Shown here: positions 45,573 to 54,819 of the stretch, piece after piece
Position numbering within the stretch: the stretch's first letter is position 1
Layout of the letters: every line of letters begins with the position of its first letter
Source: Anaerotignum propionicum DSM 1682
GTDB taxonomy: Bacteria > Bacillota > Clostridia > Lachnospirales > Anaerotignaceae
Reading direction: 5' to 3'
Assembly: GCF_001561955.1 (NCBI RefSeq)
Contig: NZ_CP014223.1
Coordinates: 372,001 to 436,000, forward strand
DNA length: 64,000 nt
Translations under genes and position numbers: made by a program
Notes under the pieces: generated by a model
The model's input: the letters and a program-made list of their open reading frames with translations, nothing else
Told to the model about the DNA's origin: nothing
The model's database searches: none

Positions 45573-45657
45573 TAGAGGTCATATGACTGACGGGAGTGGA
45601 GTTAACCACATGGAGTATGACAAGGATAAATGCCGACCGTCTGGGCGATGACGCTTG
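45573..45657 (+). ncRNA. ZTP riboswitch (pfl motif)
   Basis: Senses ZTP/ZMP, the purine intermediates that build up when 10-formyl-tetrahydrofolate is short, and turns on one-carbon genes. P1 is GTCATA (45578-45583) with TATGAC (45616-45621). Inside are GACTGACGGGAGTGG and the hairpin GTGG/CCAC with AGTTAA loop, then ATGGAG. After a linker comes the highly conserved 3' part CCGTCTGGGC (about 45637-45646). The expression platform is the overlapping terminator at 45632-45674. The downstream genes, fhs and folD, are the classical regulon. Confidence 0.88.
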
Positions 45658-45674
45658 GACTGTCGGCTTTTTTA
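45632..45674 (+). terminator. Riboswitch-controlled terminator before fhs
   Basis: GCCGAC (45632-45637) pairs with GTCGGC (45662-45667), followed by six T. It shares CCGACCGTCTGGGC with the ligand-binding 3' domain, so ligand binding should prevent it from forming. Confidence 0.85.
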
Positions 45675-45729
45675 TTTGCGGTTCATGGCGTATGAAAACC
45701 GTTGAAGGACTGAAAGGAGTTTGTTTATC

Positions 45730-47400
45730 ATGAAAACAGATTTGCAGATTGCACAGGAGTGCAAAATGGAGCCGATTACTGCGATTGCCGCAAAAGCAGG
45801 GATTCCCGAGGAATTTGTGGAATGCTATGGAAGGTACAAAGGGAAAATCAGCGACAAATACTATAATCAAATAAAAAACAACCCTAACGGGAAGCTGATT
45901 TTGGTAACTGCTGTAAATCCTACCCCTGCAGGTGAGGGGAAAACTACAGTGACCATTGGCTTAACACAGGCATTACAGAAGTTGGGCAAAAATGCCATTA
46001 CTTGTTTAAGAGAACCATCCCTTGGCCCTTGCATGGGTGTAAAAGGGGGAGCAGCCGGTGGCGGATATGCGCAGGTTGTTCCTATGGAGGAAATCAACCT
46101 GCATTTTACTGGAGATTTGCATGCCATTACTACAGCAAATAACCTTTTGGCGTCAATGGTGGATAACCATATTCAACAAGGAAATGATTTGAATATTGAC
46201 ACTAGAAGAATCACTTGGAAAAGAGTAGTTGATCTAAATGATAGACAGTTGAGAAGCATCATTTCAGGCTTGGGCGGCAAGGTAAACGGCGTACCCCGTG
46301 AGGACGGCTTCCAAATTACCGTTGCTTCCGAGATTATGGCGATTTTCTGCTTGGCAAACGATTTAAAGCATTTAAAAGAGATGTTGGGGAAAATTATTAT
46401 TGGCTATACTTACAATGATGAGCCTGTAACGGCAAAGCAAATCGGTGCTGATGGTGCAATGACTGTTTTATTGAAGGATGCCCTTCAGCCTAACTTAGTA
46501 CAGACTTTGGAGCATACGCCTGCAATGATTCACGGCGGCCCTTTTGCAAATATTGCCCATGGCTGTAACAGTGTGCGTGCCACAAAATTAGGCTTGAAAA
46601 TGGCAGATTATGTGGTCACGGAAGCAGGTTTTGGTGCGGATTTGGGGGCAGAGAAGTTTTTTGATATTAAGTGCCGTAAGGCCGGCATTCGTCCTGATGC
46701 CGTTGTTTTGGTTGCAACAATCCGTGCAATGAAATATAATGGTGGTGTTGCCAAAGCAGATTTGAGCAATGAAAATTTAGATGCTTTGAAAAAAGGTTTT
46801 GTAAATTTAGAAAAGCATATTGAAAATATACAGAAATTTGGTGTTCCTGTTGTGGTTACTTTGAACCATTTTGTGGCAGATACTGAGGCGGAGGTTGCCT
46901 TTGTGAAGGCAAGCTGTGAAGCCATGGGTGCTACTTTTGCCATTGCAAGGGTTTGGGCAGAAGGCGGTGAAGGTGGCCGTACTCTGGCAGAAAAGGTACT
47001 AGAGACCATAGAAACGAAGGAAAATAATTTCCATACCTTATATGATGACAATTTAACCATTCAGGAAAAAATAAATTGTGTTTGTAAAGAAATTTACGGT
47101 GCAGGAAATGTCAACTTCTCAGCAGCAGCGAAAAAGACTCTGGCTCAAATAGAACAGTTGGGCTTTGGACATTTCCCTGTTTGTATTGCAAAAACACAAT
47201 ACTCCCTATCTGACGACCCTAAGCTTTTGGGACGTCCTGAGGGATTTGAGGTAAATGTGAAAGAATTGAGAATTTCAGCAGGGGCAGGCTTTATCGTTGC
47301 AATGCTTGGAGATATTATGACAATGCCAGGCTTGCCAAAGAGACCTGCGGCTTTGGATATTGATATTGATGAAGATGGAAACATCGTGGGATTATTCTAA
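45730..47400 (+). CDS. fhs: Formate-tetrahydrofolate ligase
   Basis: ATP-dependent formylation of tetrahydrofolate by formate, giving 10-formyl-THF for purines and the acetogenic or one-carbon branch. The 556-residue protein has the nucleotide motif [10 protein letters not shown] at 64-73, then [20 protein letters not shown] and the C-terminal [23 protein letters not shown] 45730 has AAAGGAGT about 9-16 nt upstream. It is followed nine bases later by folD; both lie under the ZTP riboswitch. Confidence 0.98.
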   Translation: MKTDLQIAQECKMEPITAIAAKAGIPEEFVECYGRYKGKISDKYYNQIKNNPNGKLILVTAVNPTPAGEGKTTVTIGLTQALQKLGKNAITCLREPSLGPCMGVKGGAAGGGYAQVVPMEEINLHFTGDLHAITTANNLLASMVDNHIQQGNDLNIDTRRITWKRVVDLNDRQLRSIISGLGGKVNGVPREDGFQITVASEIMAIFCLANDLKHLKEMLGKIIIGYTYNDEPVTAKQIGADGAMTVLLKDALQPNLVQTLEHTPAMIHGGPFANIAHGCNSVRATKLGLKMADYVVTEAGFGADLGAEKFFDIKCRKAGIRPDAVVLVATIRAMKYNGGVAKADLSNENLDALKKGFVNLEKHIENIQKFGVPVVVTLNHFVADTEAEVAFVKASCEAMGATFAIARVWAEGGEGGRTLAEKVLETIETKENNFHTLYDDNLTIQEKINCVCKEIYGAGNVNFSAAAKKTLAQIEQLGFGHFPVCIAKTQYSLSDDPKLLGRPEGFEVNVKELRISAGAGFIVAMLGDIMTMPGLPKRPAALDIDIDEDGNIVGLF

Positions 47401-47409
47401 GGAGTTGTA

Positions 47410-48270
47410 ATGATGACAGCACAATTGATTGATGGCAAGTTGATTTCGGCACAAATCAAAGAGGAAGCGGCGAAAGAAGCGGCTCAAATTAAGGCGCAGG
47501 GTGTGAATCCTTGCCTTGCCGTTGTTTTGGTGGGAAACGATTCCGCTTCTCAGGTTTATGTGAATAATAAAAAAAAGGCATGTGAGGCAGTGGGTATTCG
47601 CTCTGTATCCTATGAATTAGGAGGAGAAACATCGGAGGAGGAACTGCTCCGCCTTGTGGCACAGTTAAACGCTGATGAGACCGTTCATGGTATTTTGGTG
47701 CAAATGCCTTTGCCGAAGCAAATCAACGAGGAAAAAGTAATTCTTGCCATTGATGCCAAAAAGGATGTGGATTGCTTTCATCCTATGAACGTGGGTCTAT
47801 TGCATTCAGGGGGCAAGGGATTTTTGCCTTGTACACCCGCAGGTATTATTGAGTTAATTAAGCGCAGTGGGCATACCATTCAAGGACAGAATTGTGTGAT
47901 TATCGGAAGAAGCAATATCGTTGGGAAGCCTGTGGCTATGCTGTTAATGCAGGAGAACGGAACGGTGACTATTTGCCATTCAAAAACCCGTAATCTGGCG
48001 GAGGTTTGCCGGGGGGCGGACATTATCGTTAGTGCCACGGGAAAGGTAAATACCGTTACGGCAGAAATGGTAAAAGCAGGTGCCATTGTGATTGACGTAG
48101 GCATGAACCGCAATGAGGCAGGTAAGCTTTGCGGTGATGTGGATTTTGAAGCCGTGAAAGAGATTGCAGGGGCAATCACTCCTGTGCCGGGAGGCGTAGG
48201 GCCCATGACCATTGCAATGCTTATGAAGAACTGTCTTGTAGCTGCAAAAATGCAGAACAACTTGATGTAA
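47410..48270 (+). CDS. folD: Methylenetetrahydrofolate dehydrogenase/cyclohydrolase
   Basis: Bifunctional enzyme interconverting 5,10-methylene-THF, 5,10-methenyl-THF and 10-formyl-THF, 286 residues. Signatures: YVNNKKKACEAVGI with the catalytic lysine, VHGILVQMPLPKQI, the DVDCFHPMN segment and the Rossmann CVIIGRSNIVGKPVAMLL. Ends PGGVGPMTIAMLMKN. Two adjacent ATGs (47410, 47413) fit the GGAG site at 47401. Acts directly after Fhs in the pathway. Confidence 0.97.
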   Translation: MMTAQLIDGKLISAQIKEEAAKEAAQIKAQGVNPCLAVVLVGNDSASQVYVNNKKKACEAVGIRSVSYELGGETSEEELLRLVAQLNADETVHGILVQMPLPKQINEEKVILAIDAKKDVDCFHPMNVGLLHSGGKGFLPCTPAGIIELIKRSGHTIQGQNCVIIGRSNIVGKPVAMLLMQENGTVTICHSKTRNLAEVCRGADIIVSATGKVNTVTAEMVKAGAIVIDVGMNRNEAGKLCGDVDFEAVKEIAGAITPVPGGVGPMTIAMLMKNCLVAAKMQNNLM

Positions 48271-48286
48271 ATTTAGGGAGGTAAAC

Positions 48287-49645
48287 ATGAAAGGAACCGT
48301 AGCATTCACTTCTTTAGGGTGTGACAAAAACAGAGTAGACAGCGAGGTTATGCTGGGAATATTGGCGCAAAATGGCTTTCAGACCATTGCCGATGAAGCA
48401 GAGGCAGATATCATCGTGATAAACACATGCTGTTTTATTAAGGATGCCCTAGACGAAAGTATTGAAACCATTCTGGAGATGGCGGAGTATAAAAAAACAG
48501 GCAAATGCAAAGGCTTAATCGTAGCCGGTTGTTTGGGTCAGCGCTATGAGAAGGAGTTTTTTGATGAACTGCCTGAGGTGGATGCAGTCATTGGTACAGC
48601 GGCTTACGAATCCGTGGCGGAGGTGGCGGCGGATATTTTGAAGGGTAAAATGGGGGAGAAATATTTAGAAGATATTGACCGTCCCATGGAAGATACCAAT
48701 GGAAAGTTGCGGATTCTTTCTACTGCCCCATATTTTGCATATTTAAAAATCTCTGAGGGCTGTGATAACCATTGCACCTATTGTGTTATTCCTAAGCTTA
48801 GAGGAAAACACAGAAGCCGTACCATGGAAAGCCTTGTGGAGGAAGCAAAGGTATTGGCGGATAATGGTGTGAAGGAATTGGTCATTGTTGCACAGGATAC
48901 CTCCATTTATGGCAGAGATTTATATGGTGAGCCCAAACTTCATGCCTTGTTGGAGGAATTATCAAAGGTTGATGGTATTGAATGGATTCGTCTGTTATAC
49001 TGTTATCCAGAAACGTTAACCCAAGAAACCATTGATGAAATGGCTAGAAATGAAAAAATCTGTCATTATATTGATATGCCCATTCAGCATGGGAACGACG
49101 CTGTGTTAAAGCGCATGGGAAGAAAAAGTAACCAAGCTTTAATCAAAGAAAAGGTAGCGGCATTGCGTGGGGCGATGCCCGATATTGCCATTCGTACGAC
49201 ACTGATTGTGGGATTCCCTGGTGAAACAGAAGAGGAATTTCAAGACTTGGTTGATTTTGTGGAAGAAATGCGTTTTGACCGTTTAGGTGTATTCTCCTAC
49301 TCTCAGGAGGAGAGTACGGCGGCAGCAATTATGGAGAATCAAATTGATGAGGATTTGAAAGAAGTCAGAAAAGAAACCATAATGGATATTCAAAAAAATA
49401 TTGCCGCTTCCCTCTGTGAAAAGGAAGTTGGTAAGGTAGTACAGGTTTTAGTGGAGGGCAAACTGCCCGAAGAAAATATTTATTGCGGAAGAACCCGCAG
49501 AGACGCACCGGATATTGACGGATTGGTGTTTTTAACCGCCGAAGAGGAACTGTATTCCGGAGATTTTGTAACAGCAAGAATCCGAGAAGCCGGAGACTAT
49601 GATTTGATGGGAGATGTAATTTATGCAGATGAATCTGCCGAATAA
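48287..49645 (+). CDS. rimO: Ribosomal protein S12 methylthiotransferase
   Basis: Radical SAM methylthiotransferase that modifies Asp in S12. The 452-residue protein starts VAFTSLGCDKNRVDSE, the RimO (not MiaB) form of the UPF0004 domain, with C12 and later cysteines for the auxiliary cluster. The radical SAM motif CDNHCTYC has C159, C163 and C166. The C-terminal ~65 residues are the TRAM domain. GGGAGGTAAAC precedes the ATG. It overlaps pgsA by 23 bases. Confidence 0.95.
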   Translation: MKGTVAFTSLGCDKNRVDSEVMLGILAQNGFQTIADEAEADIIVINTCCFIKDALDESIETILEMAEYKKTGKCKGLIVAGCLGQRYEKEFFDELPEVDAVIGTAAYESVAEVAADILKGKMGEKYLEDIDRPMEDTNGKLRILSTAPYFAYLKISEGCDNHCTYCVIPKLRGKHRSRTMESLVEEAKVLADNGVKELVIVAQDTSIYGRDLYGEPKLHALLEELSKVDGIEWIRLLYCYPETLTQETIDEMARNEKICHYIDMPIQHGNDAVLKRMGRKSNQALIKEKVAALRGAMPDIAIRTTLIVGFPGETEEEFQDLVDFVEEMRFDRLGVFSYSQEESTAAAIMENQIDEDLKEVRKETIMDIQKNIAASLCEKEVGKVVQVLVEGKLPEENIYCGRTRRDAPDIDGLVFLTAEEELYSGDFVTARIREAGDYDLMGDVIYADESAE

Positions 49646-50162
49646 ACTGACAATGCTTCGGGTTATTTTAATTCCCGTATTCCTATTGGTACTGTTTTTG
49701 GTGCCTGCGCCTTTGAATCGTTATATTGCCGTTGCAATTTTTATTGTTGCCTCTCTAACGGATTTTTTGGACGGATACCTTGCGAGAAAATGGAATTTGG
49801 TTAGTAATTTCGGTAAATTTATGGATCCCTTGGCGGATAAGCTTTTGGTAATGGCAGCCCTTGTTTCCATGGTTCAGTTGGGAGATTTGGCGAGTTGGGT
49901 AGTTATTATTATTTTAGCCCGGGAGTTTGCCATTACAGGCTTTCGCACCCTTGCCATGGAGGCTAAAATTGTCATGGCGGCAAGCTGGTGGGGAAAGGTA
50001 AAAACCACAGTGCAAATGATTATGATTATTGTGGTATTGTTGAATTTACCTTTTCCGGGTATTTCTATCATTGAAAAGCTTTTGGTTGGTTTAGCGGTAT
50101 TTTTCACTATCTTATCTGGGGCGGATTACATTATAAAAAACAAGCAGGTTTTAAAGGGATGA
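49623..50162 (+). CDS. pgsA: CDP-diacylglycerol-glycerol-3-phosphate 3-phosphatidyltransferase
   Basis: Membrane enzyme for the committed step of phosphatidylglycerol synthesis, 179 residues. The CDP-alcohol phosphotransferase motif D-G-x2-A-R-x8-G-x3-D-x3-D is complete: DGYLARKWNLVSNFGKFMDPLAD (about 48-70). Four to five membrane helices. The start at 49623 follows GGGAGATG within rimO; a second in-frame ATG is at 49629. rimO-pgsA-cinA-recA is a familiar order in Clostridia. Confidence 0.95.
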   Translation: MQMNLPNKLTMLRVILIPVFLLVLFLVPAPLNRYIAVAIFIVASLTDFLDGYLARKWNLVSNFGKFMDPLADKLLVMAALVSMVQLGDLASWVVIIILAREFAITGFRTLAMEAKIVMAASWWGKVKTTVQMIMIIVVLLNLPFPGISIIEKLLVGLAVFFTILSGADYIIKNKQVLKG

Positions 50163-50503
50163 TTACAGACCTTGGGCGTCGCCCAAACCTACTTGCTTTT
50201 TTGTAAAAAGCAAGGCCAAAAACTTTATATTACCCGATATTATGGGGGTAAACATGTGAGTATGTTATGGAAGTATGAAAAGAGCAGACTTGCTTTTCGA
50301 AAGAGTCGCTTTTGTAGCGGAAAGGTTTGGGAAACGGAGCGTTTCCCCAATAAAATCCGCAGAATGGGCTTTGCCCATACGAGGAAAACAGTGAGTTTAA
50401 GACCTTTTGGTCGCAGAACTCATCTGTTTTTCCTTTACATACTTGAAAAAAGCTTGAAGAAACTGAGCTTTTTTCAAAGGGTGGCAACTTAGTCGACACC
50501 GTC
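50163..50503. repeat. Hairpin-rich intergenic mosaic between pgsA and cinA
   Basis: About 340 bases made of short inverted repeats: TTGGGCG-T-CGCCCAA (50172-50186), CTTGCTTTT/AAAAAGCAAG (50191-50214), GGGAAACG/CGTTTCCC (around 50328-50346) and ATGGGC/GCCCAT (around 50364-50379), among others. Open stretches on both strands here have no ribosome site and change frame composition at each hairpin, so I do not call genes. Such mosaics look like small interspersed palindromes; copy number elsewhere cannot be seen here. Confidence 0.5.
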
Positions 50504-50529
50504 AAAAGAGCAGGATTGCTCTTTTTTTC
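50504..50529 (+). terminator. Terminator at the end of the mosaic
   Basis: AAAGAGCA/TGCTCTTT around GGAT, followed by T. It closes the rimO-pgsA transcript. Confidence 0.75.
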
Positions 50530-50610
50530 TTTTCAAAAAGACTTGGAAATTCCTTATAAAAAGAATACAATAAGAACAGAATGTTCAAACATAAGATAAG
50601 GAGGCGTAAC

Positions 50611-51852
50611 ATGAAGGCAGAAATTTTGGCAGTAGGCACAGAACTACTGCTTGGAGATATTTTAAATACCAATGCGCAATACTTAGCCAAGGAGCTGGCG
50701 GCACTGGGGATTGAGGTGTATTATCAAACTGTGGTGGGGGATAACCCAAAAAGATTGGAAGAAACCCTCTATCACGCTTTTTCCAGAGCAGATTTGGTGA
50801 TAACCACCGGCGGCCTAGGCCCCACAGAGGATGACCTGACAAAGGAAACAGCGGCGAAGTACTTTGGGGAGCCCCTTATTTTGGATGAGAAGGCACTGGC
50901 GCAGATTCAGGTTTTTTTTGACCGTATTGGCAGAACAATGACAGAAAACAATAAAAAACAGGCATTTGTTCCTGAACATAATAGCGTCGTTATGTACAAC
51001 GCCAACGGTACCGCACCGGGCATTATCATAGAAAAGGATGGAAAAATTATTATTATGCTACCCGGCCCACCAAAAGAGGTAGTGCCTATGTTTGAAAATC
51101 AAGCGAAGCCTTATCTGGCAAATAAGCAGGAATTTACCTTTATTTCCAGAATCTTGCGAGTAGCTAGTGTTGGAGAAAGTGCCATGGAGGAAATGGTAAA
51201 GGATTTGATTGATGCACAAACAAACCCTACCATTGCTCCCTATGCCAAGGAGGGGGAAGCGCTTTTGCGCATTACTGCTAAGGCAAAGGATGAAGAGGAA
51301 GCAAACCGATTAATTGACCCTGTTGCGGTGGCATTAAAGGAGCGTCTTGGGAAATCTGTTTATGCTGAAGGCGAAACAAATATGGAAACAGAGGTTGCCA
51401 AGCTTTTGTTAGCCCAGAAAAAAACCATCGCCGTTGCGGAATCTTGTACAGGCGGGGAGATTTCTTCCCAATTGGTACGCTTTCCCGGTATATCAGAAGT
51501 GTTTTTGGAGGGATGTGTAACCTACACCAATGATGCAAAAATGAAGCGTTTAGGTGTCTCTGCCCAAACCTTAGAGAAGTTCGGCGCCGTCAGTGAAGAA
51601 ACTGCAAAAGAAATGGCGGAGGGCATTGCCAGAACCTCAGGCTCAACAATTGGCATTGCTACCACAGGCGTGGCAGGGCCGGATGGCGGAACAGATGAGA
51701 AGCCTGTGGGTTTGGTTTATATCGGTATTTACAACAATGGAGCCGTTGAAGCCAGAGGGTTCCATTTCGCCGGGAATAGAAATAAAATCAGAGAGCGGGC
51801 AACCTTCCAAGCTTTGGATTGGTTGCGGAGAAAATTGCAATATGAGAAATAA
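50611..51852 (+). CDS. cinA: CinA-family protein (competence/damage-inducible; NMN amidohydrolase-type)
   Basis: Full-length CinA of 413 residues. The N-terminal COG1058 domain (MKAEILAVGTELLLGDILNT, later TTGGLGPTEDDLTKE) has ADP-ribose pyrophosphatase activity in studied members; the C-terminal PncC domain (about 255-410: VAESCTGGEISSQLV, GVAGPDGGTDEKPVGLVYI) is nicotinamide mononucleotide deamidase. TAAGGAGGCG precedes the ATG. The eamA-type gene starts within its last codons, and recA follows. Confidence 0.95.
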   Translation: MKAEILAVGTELLLGDILNTNAQYLAKELAALGIEVYYQTVVGDNPKRLEETLYHAFSRADLVITTGGLGPTEDDLTKETAAKYFGEPLILDEKALAQIQVFFDRIGRTMTENNKKQAFVPEHNSVVMYNANGTAPGIIIEKDGKIIIMLPGPPKEVVPMFENQAKPYLANKQEFTFISRILRVASVGESAMEEMVKDLIDAQTNPTIAPYAKEGEALLRITAKAKDEEEANRLIDPVAVALKERLGKSVYAEGETNMETEVAKLLLAQKKTIAVAESCTGGEISSQLVRFPGISEVFLEGCVTYTNDAKMKRLGVSAQTLEKFGAVSEETAKEMAEGIARTSGSTIGIATTGVAGPDGGTDEKPVGLVYIGIYNNGAVEARGFHFAGNRNKIRERATFQALDWLRRKLQYEK

Positions 51853-52720
51853 AGGGGATTGGATGCTTCTGATTGCCGCCATACTTGGCGGTGGGGGCTT
51901 CATTGGTGTAAAATATCTTTTGGATTGGGGCTACACGCCATATCAGGTAATGTTAGGCAGATTTATAATTGCAACGGTTTGCTTAAGCTTGATTTATTTT
52001 AAGAGATATTTTCAGATTACCAAGAAAGAATGGAAGATGGGCGGTATTTTAGGTGTGCTGCTGGCGGCAACCTTTGTGCTTTTGACAGTGGGGCTTCAAT
52101 ATACAACGCCATCTGTCAACGCTTTTTTATGTAACACCCAGGCTGCTATTGTTCCTTTTATCTGTTGGGTGGCTTTTCGGCAAAAGCCCTTGCCAAGCGG
52201 GTTTTTGGCAGCCTTTTTAACATTGTTTGGTGTGGCACTTCTTTCGGTAACAGAGGATTTTAAATTGGATATTGGTGCTGTTTTGTCCTTTGGAGCGGCG
52301 GTTGCCTTTTCCATGCAGATGGCTTTTATGGGAAAAGCCGTTCTGGAGTGTGATTCTGTGAACATTGCTTTGGTGGAGCATTTAGTTGTTACAATAATAT
52401 CTTTTGTGATTACAGCTATGACGGGAATGGACATGCCGTCTCTTAACGGACTTGCTGTAGCAAGTTATTTAAATGTAGGTATCTTTTGTACAGCAATCTA
52501 TTTTGTGTTGCAGTCTGTGGGGCAAAAATATACCTCAGCCAATAAAACCGCAATTATTATTACTTCTGAGTCTATCTTTGCCGCAATCATATCCATTTTG
52601 TTTTACGGTGAGAGAATGGGATGGCGTGGCGTCTTAGGGTGCGGAATTATTTTTGCGGCAATGCTTTTGGCAGAAAAACCATTAGGAAAAACAGTTGACA
52701 CAGAGGAGAAAATAAGTTAA
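51842..52720 (+). CDS. EamA/DMT-family transporter between cinA and recA
   Basis: Ten-helix transporter of 292 residues, two EamA halves. It opens LLIAAILGGGGFIGVKYLLDWG and has YTTPSVNAFLCNTQAAIVPF and TSESIFAAIISILFYGERMG. The ATG at 51842 overlaps the cinA stop by 11 bases, so translation is coupled. Substrate unknown. The recA promoter lies in its last codons, an unusual packing of a transporter inside the cinA-recA pair. Confidence 0.88.
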   Translation: MRNKGDWMLLIAAILGGGGFIGVKYLLDWGYTPYQVMLGRFIIATVCLSLIYFKRYFQITKKEWKMGGILGVLLAATFVLLTVGLQYTTPSVNAFLCNTQAAIVPFICWVAFRQKPLPSGFLAAFLTLFGVALLSVTEDFKLDIGAVLSFGAAVAFSMQMAFMGKAVLECDSVNIALVEHLVVTIISFVITAMTGMDMPSLNGLAVASYLNVGIFCTAIYFVLQSVGQKYTSANKTAIIITSESIFAAIISILFYGERMGWRGVLGCGIIFAAMLLAEKPLGKTVDTEEKIS

Positions 52721-52723
52721 TAT
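52695..52723 (+). promoter_or_regulatory. recA promoter inside the upstream gene
   Basis: TTGACA (52695-52700), 17 nt, TAATAT (52718-52723). The -35 and spacer are coding sequence of the transporter; its stop codon overlaps the -10. Confidence 0.8.
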
Positions 52724-52725
52724 AA

Positions 52726-52737
52726 GAACATTAGTTC
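52726..52737 (+). promoter_or_regulatory. LexA (SOS) box of recA
   Basis: GAACATTAGTTC, matching the Firmicutes LexA site GAAC-N4-GTTC, followed by G. It begins two bases after the -10, where bound LexA would block transcription until DNA damage. Confidence 0.88.
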
Positions 52738-52762
52738 GTTTATTAGGGAGGGTGAAGGTCAA

Positions 52763-53914
52763 TTGGCAAAAAAAGATGATTCAAAAAAAGATGACATCAG
52801 ATTTGAGGATAAGGATAAGGCGCTGTCTGCGGCGTTGGGTTATATTGAAAAACAATTTGGCAAGGGTGCCGTGATGAAGCTGGGTGACAGCAGTCGCCAG
52901 ATGAATGTGGAGGTAACGCCTACCGGTTCTTTAAGCTTGGATGTAGCCTTAGGTGTTGGTGGCATACCAAAGGGCAGAATTATAGAAATTTATGGCCCTG
53001 AATCTTCCGGTAAAACAACCGTTGCCCTTCATATGGTTGCAGAGGTGCAAAAAAGAGGAGGCATTGCCGGTTATATTGATGCCGAACATGCCATGGACCC
53101 TGTTTATGCAAAGGCTCTGGGCGTTAATATTGATGAATTGTATATCTCCCAGCCTGATAACGGTGAGCAGGCTTTAGAGATTGCAGAAACCATGGTTCGC
53201 TGTGGCGCCATTGATATTGTCATTGTGGATTCCGTTGCGGCATTGGTTCCTAAGGCAGAAATTGAAGGTGAAATGGGCGAATCCCATGTGGGTCTCCAGG
53301 CCAGATTGATGAGCCAGGCGTTAAGAAAGTTGACGGGTATTACGAATAAATCTAAATGTACCGTAGTGTTTATTAACCAGTTGAGAGAGAAAATCGGCGT
53401 TATTTATGGCAGCCCTGAAACAACTACAGGTGGTCGTGCCCTTAAATTTTATGCCTCTGTTCGTATCGACATCAGAAAGGCGGATGTGCTGAAACAAGGA
53501 ACAGAGCTGATAGGAAACAGAGTTAAGGTTAAGGTAGCAAAAAACAAAGTGGCTCCACCATTTAAAACGGCAGAGTTTGATATTATATACGGGCAGGGTA
53601 TTTCCAAGTATGGAGACATTTTGGATTTAGCTTCTGAGGTAAGCATTATTAACAAAAGCGGTTCTTGGTTCTCCTATAAGGAAACAAGAATTGGTCAAGG
53701 CAGGGAGAATGCAAAGCAATTTTTGCAAGAGCATGAAGATATCTGCCTTGAGGTTGAAAATGCAGTGAGGGAGCATTACGGTCTGTTTTCTATGGCGGAA
53801 ACGTCTGGACAGGGGCTAGATGGAAATCTAACGGATGGAAAGACACTGGAAGTGCAAGGTGTTTTTGACACGGCAGAAAATGAATCTGGAATTGAAGAAT
53901 TAGATTTGGAGTAA
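52763..53914 (+). CDS. recA: Recombinase A
   Basis: DNA strand-exchange protein and SOS co-protease, 383 residues. Walker [10 protein letters not shown], the DAEHAMDP segment, [13 protein letters not shown] (Walker B) and loop L2 around [20 protein letters not shown]-terminal acidic tail ELDLE. The start is TTG at 52763, supported by GGGAGGGTGAAGG upstream and by the KDDIRF...DKDKAL opening; no ATG is better placed. Controlled by the LexA box. Terminator at 53997, then recX. Confidence 0.98.
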   Translation: MAKKDDSKKDDIRFEDKDKALSAALGYIEKQFGKGAVMKLGDSSRQMNVEVTPTGSLSLDVALGVGGIPKGRIIEIYGPESSGKTTVALHMVAEVQKRGGIAGYIDAEHAMDPVYAKALGVNIDELYISQPDNGEQALEIAETMVRCGAIDIVIVDSVAALVPKAEIEGEMGESHVGLQARLMSQALRKLTGITNKSKCTVVFINQLREKIGVIYGSPETTTGGRALKFYASVRIDIRKADVLKQGTELIGNRVKVKVAKNKVAPPFKTAEFDIIYGQGISKYGDILDLASEVSIINKSGSWFSYKETRIGQGRENAKQFLQEHEDICLEVENAVREHYGLFSMAETSGQGLDGNLTDGKTLEVQGVFDTAENESGIEELDLE

Positions 53915-53996
53915 TTGAATTTATTATAAAATATCTAAAGGAACTTTCAAAATTGGGATTTCAATATTGCATCTTTGGAAGGTAACAAAAAAATGT

Positions 53997-54046
53997 AAAA
54001 GCCCGTATTGCAAGGTAGAGCCTTTTCCATGCAACCGGGCTTTTTA
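53997..54046 (+). terminator. recA terminator
   Basis: AAAGCCCG..TTGCA pairs with TGCAA..CGGGCTTT, followed by T. It shares TTGCAAGGT with the terminator at 41678. Confidence 0.8.
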
Positions 54047-54155
54047 TATGGATGAATAGGGGTAAGCCTGATGAATTAATACTCTTTAGGAGAGTGGACT
54101 GTCGAAAACTGAAATCATTTTATGCTGAATTGTGATAGTGAAAGGAAAAAAATTG

Positions 54156-54164
54156 TGTTATAAT
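54156..54164 (+). promoter_or_regulatory. Extended -10 of the recX promoter
   Basis: TGTTATAAT at 54156-54164, 24 bases before the recX start. No LexA box is seen here. Confidence 0.55.
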
Positions 54165-54187
54165 GAAGAAATAAGGAGAAAAATCCT

Positions 54188-54805
54188 ATGCTTGTGACAA
54201 AAATTATACCCCAGAAAAGAGATACCTCTAAATACAATATTTTTATTGACGGAGAATATGTTTTTGCCCTCTCTTTAGGGGATATGGAATATTTCCATAT
54301 TAAAGAAGGTAGGGAGATACCCGAAAAAACGGTAGCCTTTATTCAGAGAAGCCTGATTTATATTCAGGCCCAGAACAAGGCATTACATTTTATCGGGTAC
54401 AAGTTGCGCACAGAAAAGGAAGTAAGGCAAAAGCTCATGGAAAGTGATTTTTCGGAAGAAATCATTGAAGAAGTGATGATTTTTCTGAATAAGTATCATT
54501 ATACCGATGATAGAGAGTATGCCAATCGATATATAAAGGATCGCCTGCATTTAAGTCCAAGAGGGGCTTACGCATTGCGCATGGAGCTAATCCAGAGGGG
54601 AATCTCTGAGGAAATTTGCGAAGAAGTCATAGAGCAAACGGATTTTTGTGAAACAAAAGATGCGGTGAAATGGCTGGAGAAAAAAACAAGAGGTCAGTGG
54701 CCGCCTGATGAGAAAAAAAAGAAGCAATTATATGGTTTTTTGCAACGGAAAGGTTACTCCTATGGAGTGATAAAGGATGCTTTTGAAGAAATGAATCAAC
54801 AATAG
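54188..54805 (+). CDS. recX: RecX regulatory protein
   Basis: Modulator of RecA filaments, 205 residues. Three-helix RecX repeats: LHFIGYKLRTEKEVRQKL (about 61-78), YHYTDDREYANRYIKDRL and the LYGFLQRKGYSYGVIKDAFEE repeat near the C-terminus. The N-terminal ~50 residues are the beta-rich extension common in Firmicutes RecX. AAGGAGAAAAATCCT precedes the ATG. The gene is separated from recA by a terminator, with its own promoter. Confidence 0.93.
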   Translation: MLVTKIIPQKRDTSKYNIFIDGEYVFALSLGDMEYFHIKEGREIPEKTVAFIQRSLIYIQAQNKALHFIGYKLRTEKEVRQKLMESDFSEEIIEEVMIFLNKYHYTDDREYANRYIKDRLHLSPRGAYALRMELIQRGISEEICEEVIEQTDFCETKDAVKWLEKKTRGQWPPDEKKKKQLYGFLQRKGYSYGVIKDAFEEMNQQ

Positions 54806-54819
54806 GCAGGGTGTGGATC

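Noticed and set aside
50172-50505. Open frames of 106 and 91 codons on opposite strands
   Set aside because: They arise from the palindrome mosaic, have no ribosome site, and their residues follow the hairpin repeats.
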